From an uncultured Mycoplasmatota bacterium (GTDB lineage: Bacteria > Bacillota_I > Bacilli_A > RF39 > UBA660), in contig CAMMKE010000051.1 in the NCBI GenBank assembly GCA_946497375.1, positions 1-8,504 of the forward strand: a stretch of DNA of 8,504 nucleotides. Direction: 5' to 3'. The notes under the pieces are model-generated. The model saw only the letters and a list, made by a program, of their open reading frames with translations, was not told where the DNA came from and ran no database searches. Positions 1 to 5,308 of the stretch are shown in pieces. Within the stretch, counting starts at the first letter, position 1, and each line of letters begins with the position of its first letter. The translations under genes were made by a program, and so were the position numbers.

Positions 1-4
1 GAAT

Positions 5-34
5 AAGTTCCCATTATAAATTTTTCGGGAACTT
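5..34 (+). terminator. Stem-loop, possible terminator of an upstream gene
   Basis: An 8-bp perfect inverted repeat (AAGTTCCC at 5-12, GGGAACTT at 27-34) encloses a 14-nt AT-rich loop and is followed by a T-rich stretch (GAATTTTATTT). Four of the eight pairs are G-C, so it stands out from the AT-rich surroundings. It may terminate a gene lying left of the window. The large loop and interrupted T-tract make it a non-ideal intrinsic terminator, and a protein-binding palindrome is an alternative. Confidence 0.4.
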
Positions 35-76
35 TGAATTTTATTTAACAAAATTATTAAAAAACGAATTTTTATG

Positions 77-106
77 TTGATAAACATTTATTTTGTGTGA
101 TATAGT
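77..106 (+). promoter_or_regulatory. Sigma-A-like promoter for the PH-like small gene
   Basis: TTGATA (77-82) and TATAGT (101-106) are separated by 18 bp, and the -10 is preceded by TG at 98-99, making an extended -10 (TGATATAGT). Transcription would start near 113 and give a leader of about 95 nt. A second TATAAT at 170-175 has no clear -35 partner. Assignment is from consensus match only. Confidence 0.5.
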
Positions 107-200
107 AAAGTTACATATGATAGCTCATTGTATGAATATTAGTAACAATTAATATTAAATATGTTATATTATAATTAATATTGTTAATGAAAGGAGAAAT

Positions 201-220
201 ATGAATAATGAATAATGAAT
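201..220 (+). repeat. 7-nt tandem repeat over the start codon (ATGAATA x ~2.9)
   Basis: The unit ATGAATA repeats almost three times and creates ATGs at 201, 208 and 215. ATG 201 opens a 4-codon frame (MNNE, stop TAA 213-215). ATG 208 is the gene start. ATG 215 stops after three codons. The SD at 191-196 is 4 nt from ATG 201 and 11 nt from ATG 208. Loss of one unit would put ATG 201 in frame with the gene. Confidence 0.75.
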
Positions 221-483
221 TATTAAGATTTACGGCAACTGGTACTAATGGGGTTAATGTTCTTTTACCTCCAAAATTTGAGTTTGTATTTTATGAAGAT
301 AGGCTAGAAATGTTTAAAAAGGGCAAGTTAGTTAGAAGTATTAATTATTCTGATATTAATGAAATAAGATTATTTAAAACTTGGCAAAATAATGTACTTA
401 TAAACTGTAATCCTATCGGTGTTAATATCTATAAAATTTCTGATGACTTATATAAAAAAATAAAAGAAATAACTAAAAAATAG
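208..483 (+). CDS. Small PH/GRAM-like domain protein (91 aa), function unknown
   Basis: I do not recognise a named family. The pattern of short hydrophobic beta strands followed by a single C-terminal helix resembles small bacterial PH/GRAM-like domains: the strands are FEFVFYEDRLEMF at about 24-36, LVRSINYSDINEIRLF at about 41-56 and NNVLINC at about 61-67, and the helix is DDLYKKIKEITKK at 79-91. There is no signal peptide or membrane segment, so it should be cytoplasmic. The start at 208 is the only one in frame with the conserved part. The SD AAGGAG at 191-196 lies 11 nt upstream, which is long, and a decoy ATG at 201 lies between them in a 7-nt repeat. The protein ends with TAG. A decayed second copy lies at about 1140-1356, so the coding frame has a homologue inside the window. 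PH-like is inference from pattern only. Confidence 0.7.
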   Translation: MNNELLRFTATGTNGVNVLLPPKFEFVFYEDRLEMFKKGKLVRSINYSDINEIRLFKTWQNNVLINCNPIGVNIYKISDDLYKKIKEITKK

Positions 484-564
484 TAAATTTATATTTAAGG
501 AAGATGGAAAAAATATATTTATTAGTTATATGTTATATATATTAAGTTATTATACTAAATAATT

Positions 565-597
565 AAGTAGTAGGTTATAATCTACTTTTTTCTTTTT
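565..597 (+). terminator. Rho-independent terminator after the small PH-like gene
   Basis: AAGTAG (565-570) pairs with CTACTT (582-587) around an 11-nt loop and runs directly into a long T-tract (TTTTTTCTTTTTT, to 597). A competing pairing uses the second GTAG at 570-573. The stem is AT-rich but the T-tract is strong. It separates the gene at 208-483 from the one at 653-1114. Confidence 0.6.
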
Positions 598-652
598 TAA
601 TAAAAGTGAATATATGGTTGTTAAATCATGTATTATACGAGGAGGAGTTTTT

Positions 653-1114
653 GTGGAAAATAATGAGAATGAGATTTTAAGAAAGCAGAGTATGAGAGCT
701 ACTATAAAACTATCATTACTTTTGGTTTTAATATTAACATGTATTGAAGTTACTTTTTGTATTTTTAATAAAGTATTTATTTTTTTTATATGGTTACCTA
801 TCTTACCTTTAATACATATATTAGTAAGAAATATTTTTTTTAAAAATGCACAATTTTGTTATGGAAAAATTACAGATGTTAAATTAGATGATTCTGACGA
901 TGTATGTCTATTTATAAAAATTGAATTTAAAGATAGCAACTCAAACAAAATATATGAGACATATGTATATGAACATTGGGGAGATTTTGATGAAGAAAAT
1001 AAAAATAGTATAGATGAACTCTATATTAAAGAAAAAGAAAAAGTTGGAAAAAAAGTTCCTGTGTTTTATAGCAAAAAAAATCCAAATAAAAATTTAGTAT
1101 TTGTTAATAATTAA
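653..1114 (+). CDS. Two-helix membrane protein with DUF3592-like domain (153 aa)
   Basis: The N terminus is charged (to about residue 19) and is followed by two hydrophobic helices at about 18-38 and 41-63. Basic residues sit before the first helix (R10, K11, R15, K19) and after the second (R59, K64), so both ends are predicted to be cytoplasmic. Residues about 69-153 form a soluble beta-rich part. It runs from YGKITDVKL through FIKIEFKDSNSNKIYETYVY to KVPVFYSKKNPNKNLVF, near the end. That layout resembles the DUF3592 family, whose members carry a G-x-V strand, a Y/V-x-F strand and a closing V-x-Y-x-x-x-N-P segment. Unlike typical members there is no C-terminal membrane helix. I chose GTG 653 because GAGGAGGAG (639-647) lies just upstream; an in-frame ATG at 614 has no SD and would add 13 residues. 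Family assignment is moderate and function unknown. Confidence 0.65.
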   Translation: MENNENEILRKQSMRATIKLSLLLVLILTCIEVTFCIFNKVFIFFIWLPILPLIHILVRNIFFKNAQFCYGKITDVKLDDSDDVCLFIKIEFKDSNSNKIYETYVYEHWGDFDEENKNSIDELYIKEKEKVGKKVPVFYSKKNPNKNLVFVNN

Positions 1115-1139
1115 TAATGAATCAAATCAAATTAAAAAT

Positions 1140-1356
1140 TAATTATTAATATTTACTGTGATTAGTACTAATGGTATTAATATTATTTTACTACCAAAAT
1201 TTAATTTTATATTTTATGAAGATTAATTAGAAAAGTCTTAATTATTTAGCATCCTAATATTAATAAATTACCATTAATTATAATTTGGTGTAAATAATAT
1301 AAATTAACATCTGCAAAGTTTTCTAATGATTTATAAAAGAAATAACTCAAAAATTA
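1140..1356 (+). pseudogene. Decayed second copy of the small PH-like gene
   Basis: Translating from 1143 without gaps gives L-L-I-F-T-V-I-S-T-N-G then INIILLPKFNFIFYED, a TAA stop (1224-1226), then L-E. This aligns residue by residue with positions 5-34 of the 91-aa protein encoded at 208-483, about 19 of 30 identical. The stop replaces Arg32 and another TAA (1140-1142) replaces Glu4. The 3' end is also recognisable: about 1308-1350 matches the last 50 nt of the intact gene, ending GAAATAACT plus an A-run, with a short deletion. The middle (about 1235-1305) is diverged or rearranged. No usable start codon or SD remains. It is therefore a tandem paralogue that has lost coding capacity, with the membrane-protein gene between the two copies. 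Confidence 0.8.
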
Positions 1357-1364
1357 TAATTTTT
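1349..1364. terminator. AT-only palindrome between convergent units
   Basis: The sequence AAAAATTATAATTTTT is a perfect 16-nt palindrome that ends in a T-run on both strands, between the pseudogene and the 3' end of the minus-strand gene at 1372. It could act as a weak bidirectional terminator, but it has no G-C pair and such palindromes are common in DNA this AT-rich. Confidence 0.25.
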
Positions 1365-1371
1365 TACGTAT

Positions 1372-2250
1372 TTAAATATATTTTATTTTTTTAGTTATTA
1401 TTAAATTAGGGGATTTTCTTATTTTTGTTTTCTCTAAATAGGTATTTTTTTTGCCATCCAAATTATCTTCATCTTCAAAATCTTTTTCTGTTAAAGCCAT
1501 ATCTTCTAATAGAATTCTGGCTACATCATTTGTTATTGCTATTTCTTCATATTCTTCTTCTGTTAAATTTCTTTTGGAATCTAGTTCAGTAAATCTTTTC
1601 TCTAGATCATTTATTTTTAAAATGTCTTCTATTCTGGTGTTATGTTCAATTAATATGTCTGCTTTTTCAAAGCTTACATTAGGATATTTTTTGTCATATA
1701 AATATTCTAATATTTCAAGAATATGATTAATTTCTTTTTCTCTTTGTTCTTTACTTTCTAACATTTGAAATAAGCTTATTGCTCCCAAATTTCTATTATA
1801 ATAATATTCTGGAATTTTATTTTTATTTGGTGAATCATGATTGTAATCATATTCAAATACTTTTATCCTTTTTTTACTTTTAGTCATAAAAGAAAAAATT
1901 AAAGTATTATCTCTACCATCAATAGGTTTGTCAAAACTATTTGTTTCTAAAGGTATATTTTTATCTTTTATAAGCTTGATACTCCTATTATAGATATTAT
2001 AAATTGAAGCATAACGATAAATAGAAAGTTCAGTTAATACTTCTTTATTCTTTATAGAAGGATTATCTTTTATAACTGAATATTCTAGCTCTATTAAAGA
2101 GTCTAAATATTCAATTATCTCTTTTGATAATATTTCTTTATGCCTTTCTAATAATAGTTTTAGTTCTTCTTTTGATAATAATGGGCTTTTTTCTTTGTCC
2201 AGTACCCGAGATATTTTTACTAAATCTAATAATTTATTAAAATCATTCAT
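1372..2250 (-). CDS. Uncharacterised cytoplasmic protein (292 aa), divergent from dnaA
   Basis: I do not recognise this protein. It is highly charged (many Lys, Glu, Asp), has no signal peptide or membrane segment, and appears mostly helical. Residues about 25-60 and 160-190 look like amphipathic helices, with a Glu-rich, possibly coiled-coil stretch at about 205-255 (DLEKRFTELDSKRNLTEEEY and the following acidic residues). The central part (about 112-155) is more strand-like, containing LIFSFMTKSKKRIKVFEYDY and a Tyr-rich EYYYNRN. The tail (about 270-292) is basic. No catalytic motif is evident. The start is well supported: on the minus strand AGGGAGGAT lies 5-7 nt before the ATG. The gene diverges from dnaA, and its candidate promoter lies inside the left part of the origin. 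This position is normally held by rpmH in Bacilli, so the gene may be a lineage-specific arrival. Confidence 0.75.
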   Translation of the reverse strand: MNDFNKLLDLVKISRVLDKEKSPLLSKEELKLLLERHKEILSKEIIEYLDSLIELEYSVIKDNPSIKNKEVLTELSIYRYASIYNIYNRSIKLIKDKNIPLETNSFDKPIDGRDNTLIFSFMTKSKKRIKVFEYDYNHDSPNKNKIPEYYYNRNLGAISLFQMLESKEQREKEINHILEILEYLYDKKYPNVSFEKADILIEHNTRIEDILKINDLEKRFTELDSKRNLTEEEYEEIAITNDVARILLEDMALTEKDFEDEDNLDGKKNTYLEKTKIRKSPNLIITKKIKYI

Positions 2251-2271
2251 TTGGATCCTCCCTAATATTGG

Positions 2272-2289
2272 AAATAAGTGCTCTTATTT
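2272..2289 (-). promoter_or_regulatory. Hairpin in the leader of the divergent gene
   Basis: A 7-bp inverted repeat, AAATAAG (2272-2278) and CTTATTT (2283-2289), has a 4-nt loop (TGCT on the plus strand). It covers the expected transcription start and early leader of the minus-strand gene. It could be an operator or an mRNA hairpin; no specific regulator can be named. Confidence 0.35.
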
Positions 2290-2291
2290 TT

Positions 2292-2320
2292 ATATTAACA
2301 TATCTTTTCCACTATTTCAA
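2292..2320 (-). promoter_or_regulatory. Promoter of the divergent gene, with a DnaA-box variant in the spacer
   Basis: Read on the minus strand, TTGAAA (2320-2315) and TAATAT (2297-2292) are 17 bp apart, a plausible sigma-A promoter with transcription starting near 2285. The spacer contains AGTGGAAAA (2313-2305), a one-mismatch version of the DnaA-box variant used throughout this origin. DnaA bound there would be expected to cover the promoter. Confidence 0.5.
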
Positions 2321-2479
2321 CACGATGTGGAAAACAGATATTAACTTGTGGATTATAAATTTGTGGAAAATGTGGAAAACTCTGTTTTTTGTTGATATAT
2401 GTCGATTTGAACTGTGGAGAAATTTGTCGAAAAATTGGGGAAAACTAAAAAAATAAAAATACCTATTCCTTTTTCCACA
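2305..2479. other. oriC left array: cluster of DnaA boxes upstream of dnaA
   Basis: Boxes resembling TGTGGAWAA (complement TTWTCCACA) are: 2305-2313 TTTTCCACT, 2326-2334 TGTGGAAAA, 2347-2355 TGTGGATTA, 2362-2370 and 2371-2379 TGTGGAAAA (two abutting copies), 2413-2421 TGTGGAGAA, and 2471-2479 TTTTCCACA. Weaker variants are 2425-2433 TGTCGAAAA and 2436-2444 TGGGGAAAA. Most point the same way; the two ends point the opposite way. Such clusters next to dnaA are the standard mark of a Firmicutes replication origin, bound by DnaA to start unwinding. An intervening T-rich stretch (2381-2400) could open easily. This is the incA/B-like half of a bipartite origin, the other half lying at 3933-4005. 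Confidence 0.88.
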
Positions 2480-2497
2480 AATTTAGAGTATTATAAT
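2471..2497 (+). promoter_or_regulatory. Probable dnaA promoter with a DnaA box over the -35 region
   Basis: A perfect TATAAT (2492-2497) lies 33 nt before the dnaA start codon, giving a leader of about 27 nt that carries the SD. No good -35 hexamer exists; the -35 position is instead next to or under the DnaA box TTTTCCACA (2471-2479). That arrangement fits autorepression of dnaA by DnaA, known in several bacteria. The promoter call rests on the -10 and spacing alone. Confidence 0.5.
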
Positions 2498-2517
2498 GGT
2501 AATTTAGGAATTCAGGT

Positions 2518-2527
2518 GGGAGGTGAT
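2518..2527 (+). promoter_or_regulatory. dnaA ribosome binding site, decides the GTG start
   Basis: GGGAGGTGAT matches the anti-SD end of 16S rRNA at nine of ten positions, with three nucleotides between it and GTG 2531. It fixes the start against the in-frame GTG at 2414. Confidence 0.9.
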
Positions 2528-2530
2528 AGG

Positions 2531-3904
2531 GTGAATGTCGAAATTCTATGGCAAAATGTTCTAAAAGAGATAAAAGATGAACTTTCATCCCTAGCTTTCG
2601 ACACTTGGTTTAGTGATGTTAAACTTATTAGTTTAGATAATGGGGTAGCGATTATTGAAGTACCTATGTCTATTCATAAAAAACATTTATCTGATAATTA
2701 CTTTGAACTTATTATAATGGCTTTAAATAAGGTAACAGGAACAAATTTTGAATTAGAGTTTTTGTTGCCAGATGAAATTAATAACAGAAAAGTGGAAAAA
2801 GAGAAAGAAGAAGAACAAAAGATAGAGGAGGGTGTTCCTAAGTCTTTTAAAAATCAATCTAATCTTAATCCTAAATATAATTTTGAGAACTTTATAGTAG
2901 GTAATAGTAATAAATTTGCTCAAGCGGCAGCCTTATCAGTTGCGGAAAATCCTGGTAAAATGTATAATCCTTTATTTATATATGGTAATAGTGGACTAGG
3001 AAAGACACATTTAATGCATGCGATAGGTAATTATATTGTGGAAAATTCTAATAGAAGAGTTCTTTATGTTACAAGTGATCAGTTTAGAGATGATTTTGTT
3101 GGTATTAATAAAAAAGACGAGAAGGGGACTAACTTTAGTTATATAGACTTCTTTAAAAATAAATACAGAAATATTGATGTCTTAATAATTGATGATATTC
3201 AGTTTCTTGGAGGAGCGACCCAAACACAACAAGAGTTTTTCCACACCTTTACTAATCTTTATAATGATTCTAAACAGATAATTATATCTTCAGATAGGTC
3301 TCCTAATGATTTGAAATTATTAGAAGAAAGACTTAGAACAAGATTCTGTTGGGGACTTACTGTTAATATTTATCCACCAGATTTTGAGCTTAGAAAAGAA
3401 ATACTACGTAAAAAAATAATAGCAGGCAACTTTGAAGCTGAAATACCAGAAGATGTTATTGAATATATTGCTTCTAATATGGGGAGTGATGTAAGACAAC
3501 TAGAAGGCTCTATCACTAGACTTGTTGCTTATTCAACAATTATGGGAGGAGCGAAGATAGATATTAACCTTGCAATTGAAGCTTTGAAAGACTTTATTAG
3601 TAAAGGACTTAGTGAAAAGAATGATATAACAAGAATTCAAAAGATAGTGGCAGAGTATTTTCAGATATCAGTTGAAGATATAAGAAGTAAGAAAAGAAGT
3701 AGTAACATTGCTTTTCCTAGACAAATTGCTATGTATTTATGTAGAAAACTTACTAGTGAATCTTTTCCTAAAATTGGGACGGAGTTTGGAGGAAAAGACC
3801 ATTCAACAGTAATGCATTCCGTTGAGAAAATTGAACAAGAAATTAAAAATAATAGTGATTTAGCAGGGATAATTAAGAAACTTGAAAATGATTTGAAACC
3901 ATAG
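2531..3904 (+). CDS. dnaA: Chromosomal replication initiator protein DnaA (457 aa)
   Basis: DnaA binds DnaA boxes at oriC, forms an ATP-dependent filament, opens the duplex and helps load the helicase. Domain I is residues 1-80 (with the typical AFDTWFSDV, 22-30). Domain II is a short acidic/basic linker, about 81-113. The AAA+ domain III begins with the NPKYNFENFIVGNSN stretch from 113 and shows Walker A GNSGLGKTH (152-160), Walker B LIIDDIQ (218-224), sensor 1 ISSDR (252-256), the arginine-finger box LEERLRTRF (264-272) and sensor 2 DVRQLEG (320-326). Domain IV carries the helix-turn-helix signature GGKDHSTVMHS (420-430). Relative to B. subtilis there is an insertion of several residues before KYRNIDV (about 192-203). 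I chose GTG 2531 because GGGAGGTGAT (2518-2527) is a near-perfect SD; the frame stays open to 2414, but those 39 codons run through origin boxes. Length is normal for the family. Confidence 0.98.
   Translation: MNVEILWQNVLKEIKDELSSLAFDTWFSDVKLISLDNGVAIIEVPMSIHKKHLSDNYFELIIMALNKVTGTNFELEFLLPDEINNRKVEKEKEEEQKIEEGVPKSFKNQSNLNPKYNFENFIVGNSNKFAQAAALSVAENPGKMYNPLFIYGNSGLGKTHLMHAIGNYIVENSNRRVLYVTSDQFRDDFVGINKKDEKGTNFSYIDFFKNKYRNIDVLIIDDIQFLGGATQTQQEFFHTFTNLYNDSKQIIISSDRSPNDLKLLEERLRTRFCWGLTVNIYPPDFELRKEILRKKIIAGNFEAEIPEDVIEYIASNMGSDVRQLEGSITRLVAYSTIMGGAKIDINLAIEALKDFISKGLSEKNDITRIQKIVAEYFQISVEDIRSKKRSSNIAFPRQIAMYLCRKLTSESFPKIGTEFGGKDHSTVMHSVEKIEQEIKNNSDLAGIIKKLENDLKP
3037..3045 (+). promoter_or_regulatory. 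DnaA box inside dnaA (TGTGGAAAA)
   Basis: An exact copy of the 9-mer that dominates the left origin array, within the dnaA reading frame (Val-Glu-Asn codons). It may be a bound accessory site or a codon-driven coincidence. Confidence 0.35.
3237..3245 (-). promoter_or_regulatory. DnaA box inside dnaA (TTTTCCACA)
   Basis: An exact complement of the array 9-mer, in opposite orientation to the one at 3037, falling in the Phe-Phe-His-Thr codons of dnaA. Whether DnaA binds it cannot be told from sequence. Confidence 0.35.
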
Positions 3905-3910
3905 TTGTTG

Positions 3911-3934
3911 AAAAGTTTTAGTTTTAAACTTTTT
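3911..3934 (+). terminator. Weak terminator hairpin after dnaA
   Basis: AAAAGTTT (3911-3918) pairs with AAACTTTT (3926-3933) around a 7-nt loop and ends in a short T-run. With a single G-C pair it is weak, so part of the transcription may continue into dnaN. Its right arm overlaps the first base of the DnaA box at 3933. Confidence 0.4.
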
Positions 3935-4005
3935 ATCCACAAGCATTGTTAATAAAAAATATGCTATAATATAAAGGAAAATTAGGGTTTTCCACATTTT
4001 CCACT
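3933..4005. other. oriC right array: DnaA boxes between dnaA and dnaN
   Basis: The perfect consensus box TTATCCACA is at 3933-3941, followed by two abutting boxes TTTTCCACA (3988-3996) and TTTTCCACT (3997-4005). All point the same way, opposite to most boxes of the left array. A very AT-rich stretch of 25 bases (4006-4030, with several TAA triplets) follows directly and is the best candidate for the duplex-unwinding element. In B. subtilis the equivalent dnaA-dnaN gap (incC) carries the unwinding site, so this half is likely where replication opens. I could not recognise a clean DnaA-trio array. Confidence 0.85.
3962..3970 (+). promoter_or_regulatory. dnaN promoter, extended -10
   Basis: TGCTATAAT is a perfect -10 (3965-3970) with the TGn extension; there is no good -35 (AGCATT at the right distance). 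Transcription would start near 3977. The consensus DnaA box 3933-3941 lies just upstream of the -35 position and two boxes lie in the early leader, so DnaA could control dnaN. Confidence 0.6.
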
Positions 4006-4044
4006 CTATAAATAAAAATAATATATAAGAAAGAAGGAATAATA

Positions 4045-5172
4045 ATGAAATTTACAATAAAAAAAGAAGTGTTAATGGAAGCGATTAATAAAGTAAGTAA
4101 GGCTATATCAAGTAGGAATGTTATTCCAGTTTTAGCTGGTATTAAATTTGAACTTACTAGCAAAAAATTAGTTTTAACTGCTAGTGATAACGATATTACT
4201 ATTCAAACTCATATTGATTGTGATAATGAAGAGATTATTAAAGTAAAAGAAGAGGGTAGTATCATTATTCAAGGTAAGTATATTTCTGATATTGTTAGAA
4301 AATTACCAGATCCTTATATAAATATAGAAGTAGTTGATGAACTTAAGATTCTTATTTATACAGAAAATAGTGAATTTAACTTAAATGGTATTAGTGAAAG
4401 TGAATATCCTAATATAGATTTAGGGGAGAGTAAGAGTCATATAGAACTTTTACCTAGTGTTTTAAAAGAAATAGTTAATCAAACAGCATTTGCAACTTCT
4501 ATAGATGAGAATAAAGCGATATTAAATGGTATTAACTTTAATATAACAGGAGATATGCTAGAATGTAATGCAACAGATTCTTATAGATTGGCTAGAAAAG
4601 TTATAAAATTAGATAAAGTTAGTAAAGAGAATCAAAATATTGTAATTCCTAGTAGAAATTTAGTAGAATTTACAAGAATTATTGATGATAGTGATGAAAT
4701 GATAGAAATTCATATCTTTAATAATAAGATTTTATTTAAATATCAAAACCTTTTATTCCAATCTAGATTAATAAATGGAACATATCCTAATACATCTAAT
4801 CTTTTACCTAAAGACTATTTAGTTAAATTACATTTTAATATTAATCAATTCTATGATGTTGTTGATAGAGTTAGTATTTTAACTAGTGATAAAGATAAAA
4901 ATACAGTAACACTTGAAACTGATGGAAATAATTTAATTATGAAATCATCTAGTGCTGAGATTGGTAGAGTAGAAGAGAAGATGACTATTACTAAAGATCA
5001 GGATATTGATGTTAAAGTATCTTTTAGTTCTAAATATATGATGGATGCTTTAAAATCATTTAATACAGAGACAGTAGAATTACATTTTGTAGGGGAAATT
5101 AAACCAATTTTATTAAAAAGTTCTGAAGATGAGACCCTAACTCAGTTAGTTTTACCTATTAGAACTTACTAA
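4045..5172 (+). CDS. dnaN: DNA polymerase III sliding clamp, beta subunit (375 aa)
   Basis: DnaN forms a ring dimer around DNA that tethers the replicative polymerase and serves as a docking site for repair proteins and Hda/YabA-type regulators. It has the usual three-domain clamp length. Recognisable segments are the N terminus MKFTIKKEVL, NVIPVLAGIKFE (25-36), TASDNDITI (45-53), ATDSYRLA of the peptide-binding pocket (176-183), SRLINGTYPN in the middle domain, and the classic C terminus QLVLPIRTY. An SD AAGGAA (4034-4039) precedes the ATG at normal spacing. It follows dnaA after a 140-bp gap that holds part of the origin, and is closed by a terminator before the comK-like gene. Nothing unusual is seen in the protein. 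Confidence 0.98.
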   Translation: MKFTIKKEVLMEAINKVSKAISSRNVIPVLAGIKFELTSKKLVLTASDNDITIQTHIDCDNEEIIKVKEEGSIIIQGKYISDIVRKLPDPYINIEVVDELKILIYTENSEFNLNGISESEYPNIDLGESKSHIELLPSVLKEIVNQTAFATSIDENKAILNGINFNITGDMLECNATDSYRLARKVIKLDKVSKENQNIVIPSRNLVEFTRIIDDSDEMIEIHIFNNKILFKYQNLLFQSRLINGTYPNTSNLLPKDYLVKLHFNINQFYDVVDRVSILTSDKDKNTVTLETDGNNLIMKSSSAEIGRVEEKMTITKDQDIDVKVSFSSKYMMDALKSFNTETVELHFVGEIKPILLKSSEDETLTQLVLPIRTY

Positions 5173-5191
5173 ATTTTGAAAATTTGAGGAA

Positions 5192-5225
5192 AAAGTAAAG
5201 AAATTTTACTTTCTTTTTACTTTTT
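5192..5225 (+). terminator. Intrinsic terminator of dnaN
   Basis: AAAGTAAA (5192-5199) pairs perfectly with TTTACTTT (5205-5212) around a 5-nt loop, and a long T-rich tail follows (CTTTTTACTTTTTT). It should end most dnaN transcripts and isolate the next gene. Its right half overlaps a possible ComK-type AT-box. Confidence 0.6.
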
Positions 5226-5257
5226 TGACAAAAAAATACCTTTTTCGACAATATAAT
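5225..5257 (+). promoter_or_regulatory. Candidate promoter of the comK-like gene
   Basis: A perfect -35 TTGACA (5225-5230) and a perfect -10 TATAAT (5252-5257) are present, but 21 bp apart, longer than the usual 17. With 16-bp spacing the -10 would be GACAAT (5247-5252), which matches at four of six positions. A weak promoter needing an activator is one reading. An AAAA-N5-TTTT motif (5232-5244) lies between the elements. Confidence 0.5.
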
Positions 5258-5273
5258 ATAGTAGACTGATAGC

Positions 5274-5291
5274 AAAGCAAGGAATTGCTTT
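5274..5291 (+). promoter_or_regulatory. 5' leader hairpin with GGAA (GNRA) tetraloop before comK-like SD
   Basis: AAAGCAA (5274-5280) pairs with TTGCTTT (5285-5291) around the tetraloop GGAA, 3-9 nt before the SD AGGGGG (5295-5300). The hairpin would sit at the upstream edge of the ribosome binding site and could tune translation or mRNA stability. The same 7-bp stem recurs in the terminator after the gene (5754-5776). Confidence 0.5.
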
Positions 5292-5308
5292 TGAAGGGGG
5301 AAATTTTT

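Noticed and set aside
504..545. 13-codon frame (MEKIYLLVICYIY) after AAGGAAG
   Set aside because: The purine run touches the ATG with no spacing, and the frame is too short and AT-driven to support.
614..652. 13-residue longer start (ATG 614) for the membrane protein
   Set aside because: No SD upstream, while GAGGAGGAG is ideally placed for GTG 653 and lies inside the extension.
1451..1726. 91-codon plus-strand frame opposite the 292-aa gene
   Set aside because: Ser-rich product typical of an antisense shadow of a Glu/Asp/Leu-rich gene; no SD.
2268..2456. 62-codon open frame through the left origin array
   Set aside because: Its Trp-Lys-rich product is simply the translation of repeated TGTGGAAAA boxes; no SD and it overlaps regulatory DNA.
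2414..2530. 39-codon N-terminal extension of dnaA starting at GTG 2414
   Set aside because: There is no SD before it, it translates DnaA-box sequence, and the family N terminus begins right after the near-perfect SD at 2518-2527.
4006..4030. DnaA-trio array next to the right-hand boxes
   Set aside because: TAA triplets occur but not as a clean run in fixed 3-nt register; kept only as an AT-rich unwinding candidate.
3661..4163. Two minus-strand frames (3661-3942 and 3933-4163), the second strongly hydrophobic
   Set aside because: Antisense to the ends of dnaA and dnaN and crossing the right origin array; hydrophobicity comes from the complement of Lys/Asn/Asp codons.
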